Assembly: GCF_001028135.1 (NCBI RefSeq)
Contig: NZ_LDNM01000005.1
Span: 1-64,000 of the forward strand
Direction: 5' to 3'
Length of the DNA: 64,000 nucleotides
Origin: Xenorhabdus griffiniae
Lineage (GTDB): Bacteria > Pseudomonadota > Gammaproteobacteria > Enterobacterales > Enterobacteriaceae
Under the pieces are notes generated by a model. That model saw nothing but the letters and a program-made list of their open reading frames with translations, made no database searches and had not been told where the DNA came from. Both the position numbers and the translations under genes were made by a program. This document shows, piece by piece, positions 33,250-42,044 of this stretch. Each line of letters begins with the position of its first letter. The first letter of the stretch is position 1.

Positions 33250-34266
33250 ATGGAAAAATCTGGATTAGTTGTTTACCCATCGGATGGTGGAAAACCCTTT
33301 TTATTAAATGAAAATGGCCACCTATTAACAAAATTAACAACAATTAAACAAAAGCAAGAGGGAAAAGGTGCAAATGTCAAATATCAATATAAACATTTTG
33401 TACCTAATGCTGAAAACTATCAATTGGTCATAGTGCCTCGGTGTTCTTGTTTGTATTATGTATTGTATTATTTGAGAGCTGATATGTATTCAGTACCAAT
33501 TACAAAGTTCGATATTCAAGGTAACTATATTGTTTGGGGAATTGATAGTTATTCTCTTGAGGATTTTTATGATATTTCAGAGTGGTTATTTACTGATGAG
33601 TTTATTATAGATGTATATGGCTATTCTAAAAATACAAGAAAAGATAATTATGGTCTAGATTTTAAGGGTGCAAATCAATTTTTAACTGTCTCTAATGAAA
33701 AAGAGCTTGGTTATTGTGTATTAAGGCAAAAAATTAAAATGAGCGCAGGGCAGTCATGGAGTGTTCCATCAGATTTGCCAAACCCAGATAATCAAGTAGT
33801 ATTTGTCCGAAGTGATAATCCAAATTGTGCTGTCTCTACTGACAGAATATACAATAAAGTTACCGTGTCTCATGATTGCAATTTATATGTGGTTGTTTTT
33901 TCCTCTGGATTCACTCCACAGAAAGATGGTTGTGGTGTTCATATTTGGAATGAACGGGGAGAGTTAACTTACTCCAGTCGATACGTACCATTCTTCCATG
34001 GTGAAAATGTTGTTTTTAATAGCGAGAATGATGTGGTTACTACAAATTTAAAGTCCCCAATGATTAGGGCTACAGACTTATATCTTCTATGGAGTAAAAG
34101 AAATGATGACTGGAATTTTTATTCGACCGCATATAAATTTCATGAAAATAAAATAACTTTAACAACAGGGATAAAAATTGGTGATGGTAATATTGGACCG
34201 AGGCATGAGCTTAACGATTACGCAGCAGTTCCGACATATGCAATAGAATTTTCCGACTATTTTTAA
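33250..34266 (+). CDS. Hypothetical protein resembling phage tail-associated DUF6453-type proteins
   Basis: A 338-residue protein from the ATG at 33250 (MEKSGLVVYPSDGGKPFLLNENGHLL). The start (SGLVVYPSDGG, FLLxxxG) recalls a family of tail-associated proteins in Proteus/Photorhabdus-type prophages, which is my best guess from memory only. The protein is beta-rich, with six or more cysteines, and has no signal peptide. It lies outside the virion module and on its own, so it may be a surface or host-range accessory gene. AT-rich codon use suggests recent transfer. Confidence 0.45.
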   Translation: MEKSGLVVYPSDGGKPFLLNENGHLLTKLTTIKQKQEGKGANVKYQYKHFVPNAENYQLVIVPRCSCLYYVLYYLRADMYSVPITKFDIQGNYIVWGIDSYSLEDFYDISEWLFTDEFIIDVYGYSKNTRKDNYGLDFKGANQFLTVSNEKELGYCVLRQKIKMSAGQSWSVPSDLPNPDNQVVFVRSDNPNCAVSTDRIYNKVTVSHDCNLYVVVFSSGFTPQKDGCGVHIWNERGELTYSSRYVPFFHGENVVFNSENDVVTTNLKSPMIRATDLYLLWSKRNDDWNFYSTAYKFHENKITLTTGIKIGDGNIGPRHELNDYAAVPTYAIEFSDYF

Positions 34267-34752
34267 TACTAATAGAGTAATAGTCAGAACACCAACCATC
34301 TTGCTCTCTGCCATTTTCTAGGGCAGGACTTATCAGCTAACAACTGTAGATTCATTTCAAGATGATTCAATCAATTAAAATGATGGAGCGGGTGATTTGT
34401 CTTTGTGCTATACGAGATTGGTAGCCTCGGTTCTGGTGCATTACTCTTCAACTAACATCGTCAGTCTAATGCCTCAGCATAGATCTATCTAGGGCATCAC
34501 TCGACATTTTATCCAATCACGGGTTTCCAACCTCTCGGGTTTATGTCCTGTGCTCCTGATAGCGCTAGTATTCTCCTGAGTGACTGTATTGTGGAGGGTA
34601 TGGCTGTGGTCAGTTCGGCAGGCTCTTTAACTATACTCAGCGTCTCTAACATCAGTGGCATGATGTTAAATTGCTGATATTTATTCTCTCCGCTTAATTT
34701 AATGTTCCATTAAGCGGAGCGAATAATAACGAATTCATAGAGGGGAAAAGTA
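34267..34752. other. 486-bp gap with a terminal inverted repeat
   Basis: No gene is visible. CTCCGCTTAAT (34688-34698) and ATTAAGCGGAG (34709-34719) are exact inverse copies, extended by ATTC/GAAT. The hairpin lies just beyond the stop of the - strand RHH-type gene and probably ends its transcript. Confidence 0.5.
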
Positions 34753-35043
34753 TCAATTGTCAGCGGACTGCTCTGCGTTTTTCATTAATATTTCGAGCAT
34801 TTCCTCTGTGATCCTGCCTTCTTTGAACATTTCGAGAAGTTGTGTTTTAACACTGTTGTCGGCAATGATCTGTTTAGTGCATTTATCGAATTCTGCTAAC
34901 GTGATGTTCTCTAGGAGTGCATTAAGCACTATCTCAATACTTGGTTTAACGTTTTTCGATTTGAGTCTAGATTTCAATTCATTAATTTTTTCTTGTGCTT
35001 TTGGTGTAGCTCTGAACTGCACAACTTTTGCTTTGTCAGTCAT
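34753..35043 (-). CDS. Small RHH-like DNA-binding protein
   Basis: A 96-residue protein: KVVQFRATPKAQEKINELKSRLKSKNVKPSIEIVLNALLENI fits a ribbon-helix-helix (strand VVQFRA, then two helices), followed by an acidic helical tail. RHH proteins of this size act as operon repressors or as ParG-type partition proteins. It shares direction with the helicase upstream (41-bp gap) and probably the same transcript. It is a candidate binder of the dispersed dyads, as RHH proteins often recognise short TA-rich half-sites. Confidence 0.5.
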   Translation of the reverse strand: MTDKAKVVQFRATPKAQEKINELKSRLKSKNVKPSIEIVLNALLENITLAEFDKCTKQIIADNSVKTQLLEMFKEGRITEEMLEILMKNAEQSADN

Positions 35044-35084
35044 AATATACCTATAAAAAAATACCTTTAATATTATTATATCTA

Positions 35085-36725
35085 TTAGTTAAGTAAGTGA
35101 AAAGGTAATTCACTACCTTCCGATAAAATGCCCTGAACAAACCCATCGGTTTCTTTGATAATGTTTCTTCGCTCAAATGAGTGTTGTAGTAAGTTATTAT
35201 TGGAATAGTCGAGGAAATCCACGACAAAGCAGATATTCGCCTGATCGGTTTTTTTACGAAGTCCACGGCCTACACGTTGACGCAGTTCTACCTCCGCTTT
35301 CCCACCACCGGCAAGAATGACACCACCAACGCCGGGAACATCAACACCTACATCAAGTATTGTAGAGCCAATCAGTACATCAATCTCACGGTGACGCAGC
35401 TTATCAAGTTGAGCCATTCGTTCAGCCTGTTTGCTCTCACCGAAGATGAATTCTGTTTTAATACCTATACTTCTCAGCATTTCCTTCAAAATCTGACCGT
35501 GTCGTTTGAGCCTAACAAGGATCATTACGGTCAATTTGTGTCCTACCATTTTTTTTGCCTGATGGACGATTAGACTATTTCGAGCAAGATTGTAAGTAAT
35601 GCCAAGTTGCGCGGCTCGTGTGTATGGGGAGTTACGACCTAAACGTGAATTTCCAACCTTTTCAGAAAGATCTTTTTTGATATTCACATCATCAGGTGTG
35701 TAATCTGTTCTTAGATAAAGGAAGTAAGGTTTTGCCAGAATACCTCTGTCTATGAGATATCGTTCCGATACTTTAATTCCAATAGAGCCGGTAACAGCCA
35801 TCAACCGCATATTGGCTTCTGCGGAATCTTTCATAAATGGCGTTGCTGTTAGACCTAATCGGTAATCGGCATTCACACACATGCGGCTGATATCATAAAA
35901 AGCGTTGCCCGATGATTCGTGTGCTTCTTCCAGTATCAATAAGCGAACTTCCTGCAACAGTTTTTTGATTGCCGCCTGTCTACGATAGTGAAACTCTCGT
36001 TTTTCCCCCCACTCTTTGCGTTGTTCCTCTTTGGTTGGATGCGGCTTGGTTGATTTTTTACCTTTGGGTGGTAGTTTTTCAACAAAACGGGGGAACTCGT
36101 CAAGAAAGCTAGCAAGAGTCTGAATGGTTGCTACGTTAATATGGCGCGAAAAGTGGAACATGCCGTCACCAACGATCCCGATTTTTTCTCCTTTCAGGTG
36201 AGGTTCGCTGTTTTCTGCTCTGTAGTTGATAGAACGTTGAAAATTGTCTCTCATTTGGTGCATTAGCACCGATCGTGTGGTGATAAACAGTGTCAGTTGA
36301 TTAATACGAGCGGCGGCTTTACAGCCCACTACGCTTTTCCCACCGCCAGTTGCAATCTGAGCAATCATCCCTCCCTGCTTGACCATACGCTCGACTGTTT
36401 CATCCTGATAAACGTAATCAGGATTGTACGGGAACTCGTTTATCTTTGGGTTAGGTTGACCCAATGGCAGGATCATGGGTTTACGCTGCAAAAGTACTCT
36501 GTGACCTGCTTTCTCTAACTTCTTTGTCACTGCCTGAACAAAACCTGATGGAAAACTGCGTGTTGTCCAGTTGAACATTGTCGATCTTCCATCCCATCCG
36601 CTTGATTTAAACTGTGCCCCATCAACCTCATAGCTCAGTGCATCTTGAACACCGCGTAAAACACCCTCATCGGCATTTTTACTTATTAATGCGTTGACTG
36701 CATTATATGCAATAACGATATCCAT
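35085..36725 (-). CDS. SF2 DNA helicase (UvsW/DEAD-box type)
   Basis: A 546-residue helicase. Motif I is ATGGGKS (about 124-130), motif II is EEAH (about 275), motif III LTATP, motif VI QRVGRGLRKK near 505. Like T4 UvsW it probably unwinds branched DNA and supports the shift to recombination-dependent replication, in line with the SbcCD-like and RuvC-like genes. It is divergent from the parB-like operon and shares its promoter region (36726-36806). Confidence 0.88.
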   Translation of the reverse strand: MDIVIAYNAVNALISKNADEGVLRGVQDALSYEVDGAQFKSSGWDGRSTMFNWTTRSFPSGFVQAVTKKLEKAGHRVLLQRKPMILPLGQPNPKINEFPYNPDYVYQDETVERMVKQGGMIAQIATGGGKSVVGCKAAARINQLTLFITTRSVLMHQMRDNFQRSINYRAENSEPHLKGEKIGIVGDGMFHFSRHINVATIQTLASFLDEFPRFVEKLPPKGKKSTKPHPTKEEQRKEWGEKREFHYRRQAAIKKLLQEVRLLILEEAHESSGNAFYDISRMCVNADYRLGLTATPFMKDSAEANMRLMAVTGSIGIKVSERYLIDRGILAKPYFLYLRTDYTPDDVNIKKDLSEKVGNSRLGRNSPYTRAAQLGITYNLARNSLIVHQAKKMVGHKLTVMILVRLKRHGQILKEMLRSIGIKTEFIFGESKQAERMAQLDKLRHREIDVLIGSTILDVGVDVPGVGGVILAGGGKAEVELRQRVGRGLRKKTDQANICFVVDFLDYSNNNLLQHSFERRNIIKETDGFVQGILSEGSELPFHLLN

Positions 36726-36765
36726 AAATAAGACCTTATATTTTTTAAAAAAACAGATATTATAT

Positions 36766-36783
36766 TATGTATGTAAATACTTA
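36766..36783. promoter_or_regulatory. Phage-wide dyad site (TATGTA-N6-TACTTA) in a divergent promoter
   Basis: Exact dyad in the gap between the - strand helicase and the + strand parB-like operon, so one site may regulate both. Confidence 0.6.
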
Positions 36784-36806
36784 TGGAAAAGTATGGAAAA
36801 AATACA

Positions 36807-37508
36807 ATGGAAAGTAAAACTAAATTTTTAGAGGTGGAGACGGGAAAACTCGTTCCTAACGGCTGGAATACCAACAGTGTTCCACTAATGAACATGGACA
36901 AATTAAGAGAATCACTCACTCGCCTCGGTTTGTTTAAACCCATCATTGTTCGTGAGGTCAGGGACAAATACGAGATCTTAGGTGGTGAGCATCGTTGGAG
37001 AGCTGCTGTAGAACTTGGTATGCCGACCGTCATGATTGCCAATTTAGGTGAAATCAGTGATTCAACCGCAAAACAAATCTCTGTTATCGACAATGAGCGA
37101 TACGGTGAAGACGATGCGGACAGTTTTACCCGTTTGCTTGAGGAAATTCAGACAGATCTTTCCTACAGTTTTGCAGACCTTGCTCCGGTTGATGACATTC
37201 TCAAAGACGTAATGCCTACAATCTCGACAGAAGCAGCGTTTCGGGAGTTAGAAGCTCTAAGCACTGAAATGGGGGCAAACACTGAAATGGATGAATTCGG
37301 TTCTGAGTTATTACGTGAAAGAGCTGAAAGAGCCGAGGTGAGTTCTCACCAAACCATGCGATTTAAGGTTACGACAGATGCGGCGGAAATGATTGAAGCC
37401 GTGATAGCGGCCGTTATCCGTGACGAGAACATTAAAACGGGCAACAAGATGGAAGATGCCGGGGAAGCACTGTTATTCATTGCAGAAAAATACAGGGAAG
37501 TACGCTAA
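36807..37508 (+). CDS. ParB-like nuclease-domain protein 1
   Basis: A 233-residue protein from the ATG at 36807; an ATG at 36783 overlaps the dyad and is less likely. LVPNGWNTNSVPLMNMDKLRESLTRLGLFKPIIVREVRDKYEILGGEHRWRAAVELGMPTVMI is a ParB N-terminal/Srx-like domain with the GGEHRWRAA box. In ParB this domain binds CTP; in other families it has nuclease or kinase activity. The C-terminal half is acidic and helical. It overlaps the next gene, a second ParB-like protein, by one base. There is no ParA here, so partition is not the obvious role. Confidence 0.75.
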   Translation: MESKTKFLEVETGKLVPNGWNTNSVPLMNMDKLRESLTRLGLFKPIIVREVRDKYEILGGEHRWRAAVELGMPTVMIANLGEISDSTAKQISVIDNERYGEDDADSFTRLLEEIQTDLSYSFADLAPVDDILKDVMPTISTEAAFRELEALSTEMGANTEMDEFGSELLRERAERAEVSSHQTMRFKVTTDAAEMIEAVIAAVIRDENIKTGNKMEDAGEALLFIAEKYREVR

Positions 37509-38182
37509 TGGAAAAGAAATTTGAAATTGTCTATTTAGACCCTCGTGCTCTTATCCCATATGAGAAGAATGCAAAAAAGCATAATGAGCAACAAATTAAA
37601 GATCTTGCCGAAGCCATCAAAAAACGTGGTTTTGACCAACCTATCACAGTTGATAAAAACAGGGTGATTATTACCGGTCATGGTCGAACGGAAGCGTCAA
37701 TCTTTGCCTGCCTGACAAAAGTACCCGTTATTATCCGTGATGACTTGACTGAATCCGAAGTTGCTGCGAAAAGACTGGAAGATAACCGCCTAGCCAGTAC
37801 CGACTACGACGCTCTGGTACTGCAAGAAGAACTGAAAAACCTGATTGACGGTGACGTGGCTGTTTACGGATTTTCTGATCGTGAATTGAGTGTATTGGTT
37901 GAAGACATGATCGACTCAATGGCAACTGATGGCTTAGTTGTGGATCTGTCAGTTGAAACTGAAAGACAGAAAGACGAGCACGATGTGGTCGCTCATAAAG
38001 TGGCAAACGAAGATGTCCGGCTGGTAGACGTAATGGGCTTTAAATCGATTCCTGCCAGTTCTGCGATTGTGGTTGGTGATTTGCTTGCTCACATGGAAGA
38101 AATGACGGGAAAGAGCGGTATAGACGCTTTTCTGGCGTTTGCAGAAAAAGTCTCTGAGGAAATGTACGGAGAGCAACAATGA
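37508..38182 (+). CDS. ParB-like nuclease-domain protein 2
   Basis: A 224-residue protein: VYLDPRALIPYEKNAKKHNEQQIKDLAEAIKKRGFDQPITVDKNRVIITGHGRTEASIFACLTKVPVII is a ParB/Srx domain of the phage-modification type (NAKKH, GHGRxEA), followed by EVAAKRLEDNRLAST. Such domains accompany phage methylases and DNA-modification enzymes. It overlaps the ABC ATPase by four bases, and the four proteins probably form one system. Confidence 0.8.
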   Translation: MEKKFEIVYLDPRALIPYEKNAKKHNEQQIKDLAEAIKKRGFDQPITVDKNRVIITGHGRTEASIFACLTKVPVIIRDDLTESEVAAKRLEDNRLASTDYDALVLQEELKNLIDGDVAVYGFSDRELSVLVEDMIDSMATDGLVVDLSVETERQKDEHDVVAHKVANEDVRLVDVMGFKSIPASSAIVVGDLLAHMEEMTGKSGIDAFLAFAEKVSEEMYGEQQ

Positions 38183-38826
38183 GCGATTACATCATCAACA
38201 TTGCATTCGATACTCGCGTAACTAAAACAACCCGTACACTCGAAATTGCGGAATCATTCGGCTTAGGTATGGATGATAAACAATTCACGCTCTATGACAA
38301 TCTACGGGTTCAAATTGATCAGGGTGATGTTGTGTATATCACGGGTCAATCTGGTTCGGGTAAGTCGGTGATTTTACGAGAACTGCAAAGATTAATGAAA
38401 GACGAAAATAAAACCGTCTTATCCATTGATGACATTACCTTTGATAACGACAAGAATGTTATTGATCAGGTCGGAAAGACCACCACAGAAGCGTTGAGCT
38501 TACTGTCAATGGCAGGTTTGAACGATGCTTACCTGTTTATCCGTAAACCGTCTGAAATGTCTGACGGCCACCGTTACCGGTTGAAAATTGCAAAATTGAT
38601 TGAATCTGGTGCTCAGGTATGGGCGGCTGATGAATTTGGCGCTGTGTTAGACCGCGTTACCGCACAGGCTGTAGCGTCAAACTTCCAGAGAGCGGCGCGT
38701 AATGTTGGTGCAACCGTTATGGTAGCCACTACCCATGAGGATCTGATCAATGCATTACGCCCTAGCATAACAATTACCAAGCACTATAAAGAGCGGGTGA
38801 AGGTGGAATATGGACGTGATCATTAA
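38179..38826 (+). CDS. ABC-type ATPase, soluble, in ParB/GNAT operon
   Basis: A 215-residue P-loop ATPase. Walker A is GQSGSGKS (about 57-64), the signature-like SDGHRYRLKIAKLI is at about 129-142, Walker B is WAADEFGAVLDR near 150, and a switch His-like TTHED follows. No membrane segments are present, so this is not a transporter of the usual kind. Its overlap with the GNAT-like gene (17 bases) and its place after two ParB-like genes suggest it energises a DNA-modifying or packaging-linked reaction. Confidence 0.8.
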   Translation: MSDYIINIAFDTRVTKTTRTLEIAESFGLGMDDKQFTLYDNLRVQIDQGDVVYITGQSGSGKSVILRELQRLMKDENKTVLSIDDITFDNDKNVIDQVGKTTTEALSLLSMAGLNDAYLFIRKPSEMSDGHRYRLKIAKLIESGAQVWAADEFGAVLDRVTAQAVASNFQRAARNVGATVMVATTHEDLINALRPSITITKHYKERVKVEYGRDH

Positions 38827-39703
38827 TCGGCATAAACCGGAAGATTTCCCGAAACACTTAGACTTCATGAAAGACATGGTTGTTTCGAAAGGAACGGTCG
38901 AAGATTGGCATGAGCTTAAATCACTCCACTATAAGACAGATGGCAAGCCGTTTGCACCGAGCTACTACAAATGCACATTAGGTGATCGCTTAGTGGGGGT
39001 TGTCGTGATGGCATACCCAAAGCTGCTGCTTGCACCACGACACCGGATGTTTCCAAAACTGAAACCGACCACTAACACTACGGTTGCTAACCAGTATTGG
39101 GGAAAATACGTTAACGCAAATTTCGCAGTTATGAGCCGTTGTGTAGTCGATACGCTGTACCGAGGTCTTGGCGTCAGTTACCGGTTAATCAATATTGCCT
39201 CACGTATGCATGATAAGCCGATCATTGAAATTCAGTCCTCAATGAGCAAGTACAATCCATTTGCAATGAAAGCCGGATTTGATTTCATTCGACCAGAACG
39301 GCCGAAAACCTATGAAAGTGCGTTGCGTGTATATCAGCGTCATTTCCGATCAGATGCTGGTGACACGGAATCAATCGTAAGAGAGCTGTTTTCTATGACT
39401 GATGCGCGTAGGCGTAGAGCGTTATCTGATCTAGTCGCTAATTATCATAAAAACTCGTCATTGGCGAAAGCCGGTCGGAATAGAGGCACAACAATTCAGG
39501 ATATTTTGGACACCTTAACGACCGAGGAAGCGATCGTTAAATTTCTCAAAGAAATCCATAACCTCAGTTTTACCACACCCTTATATGGGGCATATCGAAA
39601 TCCAGACTTCGGGAAAGCGTTGCCAAGTGACATCCCACTTCTGGTATTCGATAACCAAGATGTACGCTCACAAATGGATACAAAGCGTTTAAATGTGATT
39701 TAA
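38810..39703 (+). CDS. GNAT-fold (Mom-like) acyltransferase candidate
   Basis: A 297-residue protein. Residues about 50-165 show the GNAT pattern: GDRLVGVVVMAYP (beta-4), NANFAVMSRCVVDTLYRGLGVSYRLINIASRM (motif A, R/Q-x-x-G-x-G/A), and PFAMKAGFDFIRPE (motif B). Phage Mu Mom, which modifies adenine in DNA, is a GNAT relative. The C-terminal 130 residues are helical and basic. The ABC ATPase and ParB-like neighbours support a DNA-modification role, but this is inference. Confidence 0.65.
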   Translation: MDVIINRHKPEDFPKHLDFMKDMVVSKGTVEDWHELKSLHYKTDGKPFAPSYYKCTLGDRLVGVVVMAYPKLLLAPRHRMFPKLKPTTNTTVANQYWGKYVNANFAVMSRCVVDTLYRGLGVSYRLINIASRMHDKPIIEIQSSMSKYNPFAMKAGFDFIRPERPKTYESALRVYQRHFRSDAGDTESIVRELFSMTDARRRRALSDLVANYHKNSSLAKAGRNRGTTIQDILDTLTTEEAIVKFLKEIHNLSFTTPLYGAYRNPDFGKALPSDIPLLVFDNQDVRSQMDTKRLNVI

Positions 39704-39719
39704 AAAAGGATTCTTAAAC

Positions 39720-39983
39720 ATGGACGTAACTGAAAAGCAAAAATCAATTATCCGCACTGTCTGGATTGGCGTAGAGCGGGGTAATCCTGTCGATATGGAC
39801 GAGTTACTGGAAATGCTGCCTTATAAAACCAGCAAACAGTCTATGCAATTCTCTATCCGTGCCCTTATCAAAAAAGGGATCGTTGTTAAAAGCGGTTTGA
39901 GAAAACGCGCAACAGATGGGTATAACCGTGTGGTGTATGAACTGACGGATCTCGGTAGAGCAGTTGCAAAAATGTATAGTTAA
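39720..39983 (+). CDS. Small winged-helix protein
   Basis: An 87-residue protein: MDVTEKQKSIIRTVWIGVERGNPVDMDELLEMLPYKTSKQSMQFSIRALIKKGIVVKSGLRKRATDGYNRVVYELTDLG has helix-turn-helix plus a basic wing, like a MarR/winged-helix core. It is probably a DNA-binding regulator or accessory factor to the preceding operon; it could also be a terminase-associated protein. Confidence 0.65.
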   Translation: MDVTEKQKSIIRTVWIGVERGNPVDMDELLEMLPYKTSKQSMQFSIRALIKKGIVVKSGLRKRATDGYNRVVYELTDLGRAVAKMYS

Positions 39984-40014
39984 TAATACCGTGCTCTCAA
40001 TAATATATATTAGT

Positions 40015-40045
40015 AAACAATATAAATTTGATATCTATATTGTTT
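40015..40045. promoter_or_regulatory. 10-bp inverted repeat before the terminase genes
   Basis: AAACAATATA and TATATTGTTT are exact inverse copies with an 11-base spacer. A regulatory or packaging-site role is possible. Confidence 0.45.
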
Positions 40046-40145
40046 TGATATTTGTTTTGTTCTTATGTCTTTCTTAGTAAGAAATTTATATAAATATTAT
40101 GGGAGCAAGGTCTTTTTATTAACACTGCGGAAAAGGAATTTTCGA

Positions 40146-40751
40146 GTGGCAATCAGGGAAGAAAGAACACGACTGTCTGCTTCACAATGGGCGGAAGCTG
40201 AGGCGGCTTGGTCTTCTGGGGAGTTTTCATTATCTCAGTTAGAGGGGCGCTTCGGTGTAAGGCGAGAAACGCTTTCACGTCATTTCAAAAAAAAGAAGGT
40301 CATCAAAGGCACGGATGCTGTTGGGAAATTAGTTCGTGAATCAATCAGGTCAGATGCTGAAATAAGGGCGAAAGAACGCTCCGCGTTAATTGAAGAAAGG
40401 CGGGGTAAATACGACCGCTTTGCATTCAATATTGCCGCTCTGCTGATGAGAGAAGTCACTGAGGGTTCTAAAGCCTCAGCAACAGGCTCGGCAATTGGTT
40501 TTGCTGAACGGGAAGCCAATATAAAGGCACTACAACGGGCTTCAATCACACTGAGTAAATGCTTTGAGGTGTCTAGCAAGTCTCTCAACATGGATAAAGT
40601 TGATGTTGAAGAAGATGAGCTTCCGGCACTGATGTTTGGTGAACTGACACAAGCACAGGTTGCGGAATTGCGAAAAGCTGAGGAACCGGCTGACCTGTCA
40701 GAAGAACTCGACCTTGACACTGAGAGTGAAGAAAACGGCGGGGGTGAATGA
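40146..40751 (+). CDS. Terminase small subunit
   Basis: A 201-residue protein from the GTG at 40146 with AAAAGGAA eight bases upstream; longer upstream frames lack a ribosome site. The N-terminal helix-turn-helix (LSASQWAEAEAAWSSGEFSLSQLEGRFGVRRETLSRHFKKK) would recognise the packaging site. A central oligomerisation region and an acidic tail (EELDLDTESEENGGGE) follow. It overlaps the large subunit gene. Confidence 0.8.
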   Translation: MAIREERTRLSASQWAEAEAAWSSGEFSLSQLEGRFGVRRETLSRHFKKKKVIKGTDAVGKLVRESIRSDAEIRAKERSALIEERRGKYDRFAFNIAALLMREVTEGSKASATGSAIGFAEREANIKALQRASITLSKCFEVSSKSLNMDKVDVEEDELPALMFGELTQAQVAELRKAEEPADLSEELDLDTESEENGGGE

Positions 40752-42010
40752 TGGCTCAGAACAATAGTGGTCTGCAATTGGTTCAGCTCCATAAAGGGCA
40801 GATGTCAGTATTCAAATCACCTCATCGATTTAAAGTCGTCTGTGCTGGTCGGCGTTGGGGTAAATCCCGCCTATCTATCTCTAAGCTGATGAAAGAGGCT
40901 ATAAAAGCGCCTAAACAGCGAGTTTGGTATATCGCCCCGACTTACCAGATGGCAAGGCAGATTCTTTGGGATGATTTGCAGGAATTGATCCCCCGTAAAT
41001 GGATCAAAAAGAAAAACGACACCACAATGACCATCTTGCTGAAAAACGGCAGTGAGCTGGGATTAAAAGGCGCTGATAAGCCGGACACTCTGCGTGGAGT
41101 CGCATTGCATTTTGTTGTACTTGATGAGTTTCAGGACATGAAGCCTGATACTTGGTACAAGGTCATTCGTCCAACTCTTTCATCCACGAAAGGAAAGGCG
41201 CTGATTATCGGTACACCGAAAGGTTATTCCGCTTTCCATAAGCTCTGGACTATCGGGCAAAATCCCTCGATGCAGAAGAAAGGGCATTGGAAAAGCTGGC
41301 AGTACGTTACCGCTGATTCGCCATTTGTTCCAGATTCAGAGATTGAGGCGGCCCGTGAAGATATGGACCCTAAATCCTTTGCTCAGGAATACCTTGCTTC
41401 TTTCGAAAATATGTCAGGCCGAGTGTACTATCCGTTTGAACGAAAAACACACGTTAAGCCATGCGAATTCAACCCGAAACTACCTATTTGGATAGGGCAG
41501 GACTTCAACATTGATCCTATGTCGTCGGTGGTATTGCAGCCTCAACCGAACGGAGAACTGTGGGCGGTAGATGAAATTGTCTTGTTTTCATCGAACACAG
41601 TTGAAGTGTGTGACGAAATCGAACGCCGTTATTGGCGATGGAAAAATCAGGTTGTTATCTTTCCTGACCCAGCGGGTAGCTACCGTCAACATGCACGAGG
41701 CGAGTCGGATATTGATATCTTTAAGGAAAAGGGGTTTGTGCGCATTGATTTTCCTAAAAAACACCCTCCGATTGCAGATCGTGTCAATGCGACAAACCGC
41801 TTGTTGATGAGTGCTGCGGGGACAGTTAGACTTCATATTGACCCAAAATGCAAGCATCTCATTGAATCATTTGAAAAAGTTATTTACAAACCGGGTTCTA
41901 GGGATATCGATAAGGCAGCGGGTATTGAGCATAGTACTGATGCGATAGGTTATCCGATTCATAGACGATTCCCTGTCAAAGAACGCACAATTCTCGGTGG
42001 TTCACGTTAA
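40748..42010 (+). CDS. Terminase large subunit
   Basis: A 420-residue packaging motor. Walker A is GRRWGKS (34-40). Walker B is VVLDEFQDM (about 122-130), followed by the coupling motif IIGTPKG. The C-terminal RNase H-like nuclease begins WIGQDFNIDPMSSVV, with a first metal ligand Asp, and contains FPDPAGSYRQH. It cuts and translocates DNA into proheads at the portal. Confidence 0.95.
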   Translation: MMAQNNSGLQLVQLHKGQMSVFKSPHRFKVVCAGRRWGKSRLSISKLMKEAIKAPKQRVWYIAPTYQMARQILWDDLQELIPRKWIKKKNDTTMTILLKNGSELGLKGADKPDTLRGVALHFVVLDEFQDMKPDTWYKVIRPTLSSTKGKALIIGTPKGYSAFHKLWTIGQNPSMQKKGHWKSWQYVTADSPFVPDSEIEAAREDMDPKSFAQEYLASFENMSGRVYYPFERKTHVKPCEFNPKLPIWIGQDFNIDPMSSVVLQPQPNGELWAVDEIVLFSSNTVEVCDEIERRYWRWKNQVVIFPDPAGSYRQHARGESDIDIFKEKGFVRIDFPKKHPPIADRVNATNRLLMSAAGTVRLHIDPKCKHLIESFEKVIYKPGSRDIDKAAGIEHSTDAIGYPIHRRFPVKERTILGGSR

Positions 42011-42015
42011 CAATG

Positions 42016-42033
42016 TAGTTATATAAATATCTA
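42016..42033 (+). promoter_or_regulatory. Degenerate dyad site (TAGTTA-N6-TATCTA)
   Basis: One mismatch in each half-site (TAGTTA, TATCTA); lies 11 bases before the portal gene. Contains TATAAATA, the T4 late-promoter core. Confidence 0.4.
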
Positions 42034-42044
42034 AAGGATTTTAA

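Noticed and set aside
21640-34750. tRNA genes in the gene-poor stretches
   Set aside because: I found no cloverleaf with an acceptor stem and TTC loop.
36807-38182. The two ParB-like genes as a plasmid partition system
   Set aside because: No ParA homologue or centromere-like array adjoins, and the neighbours are an ABC ATPase and a GNAT protein.
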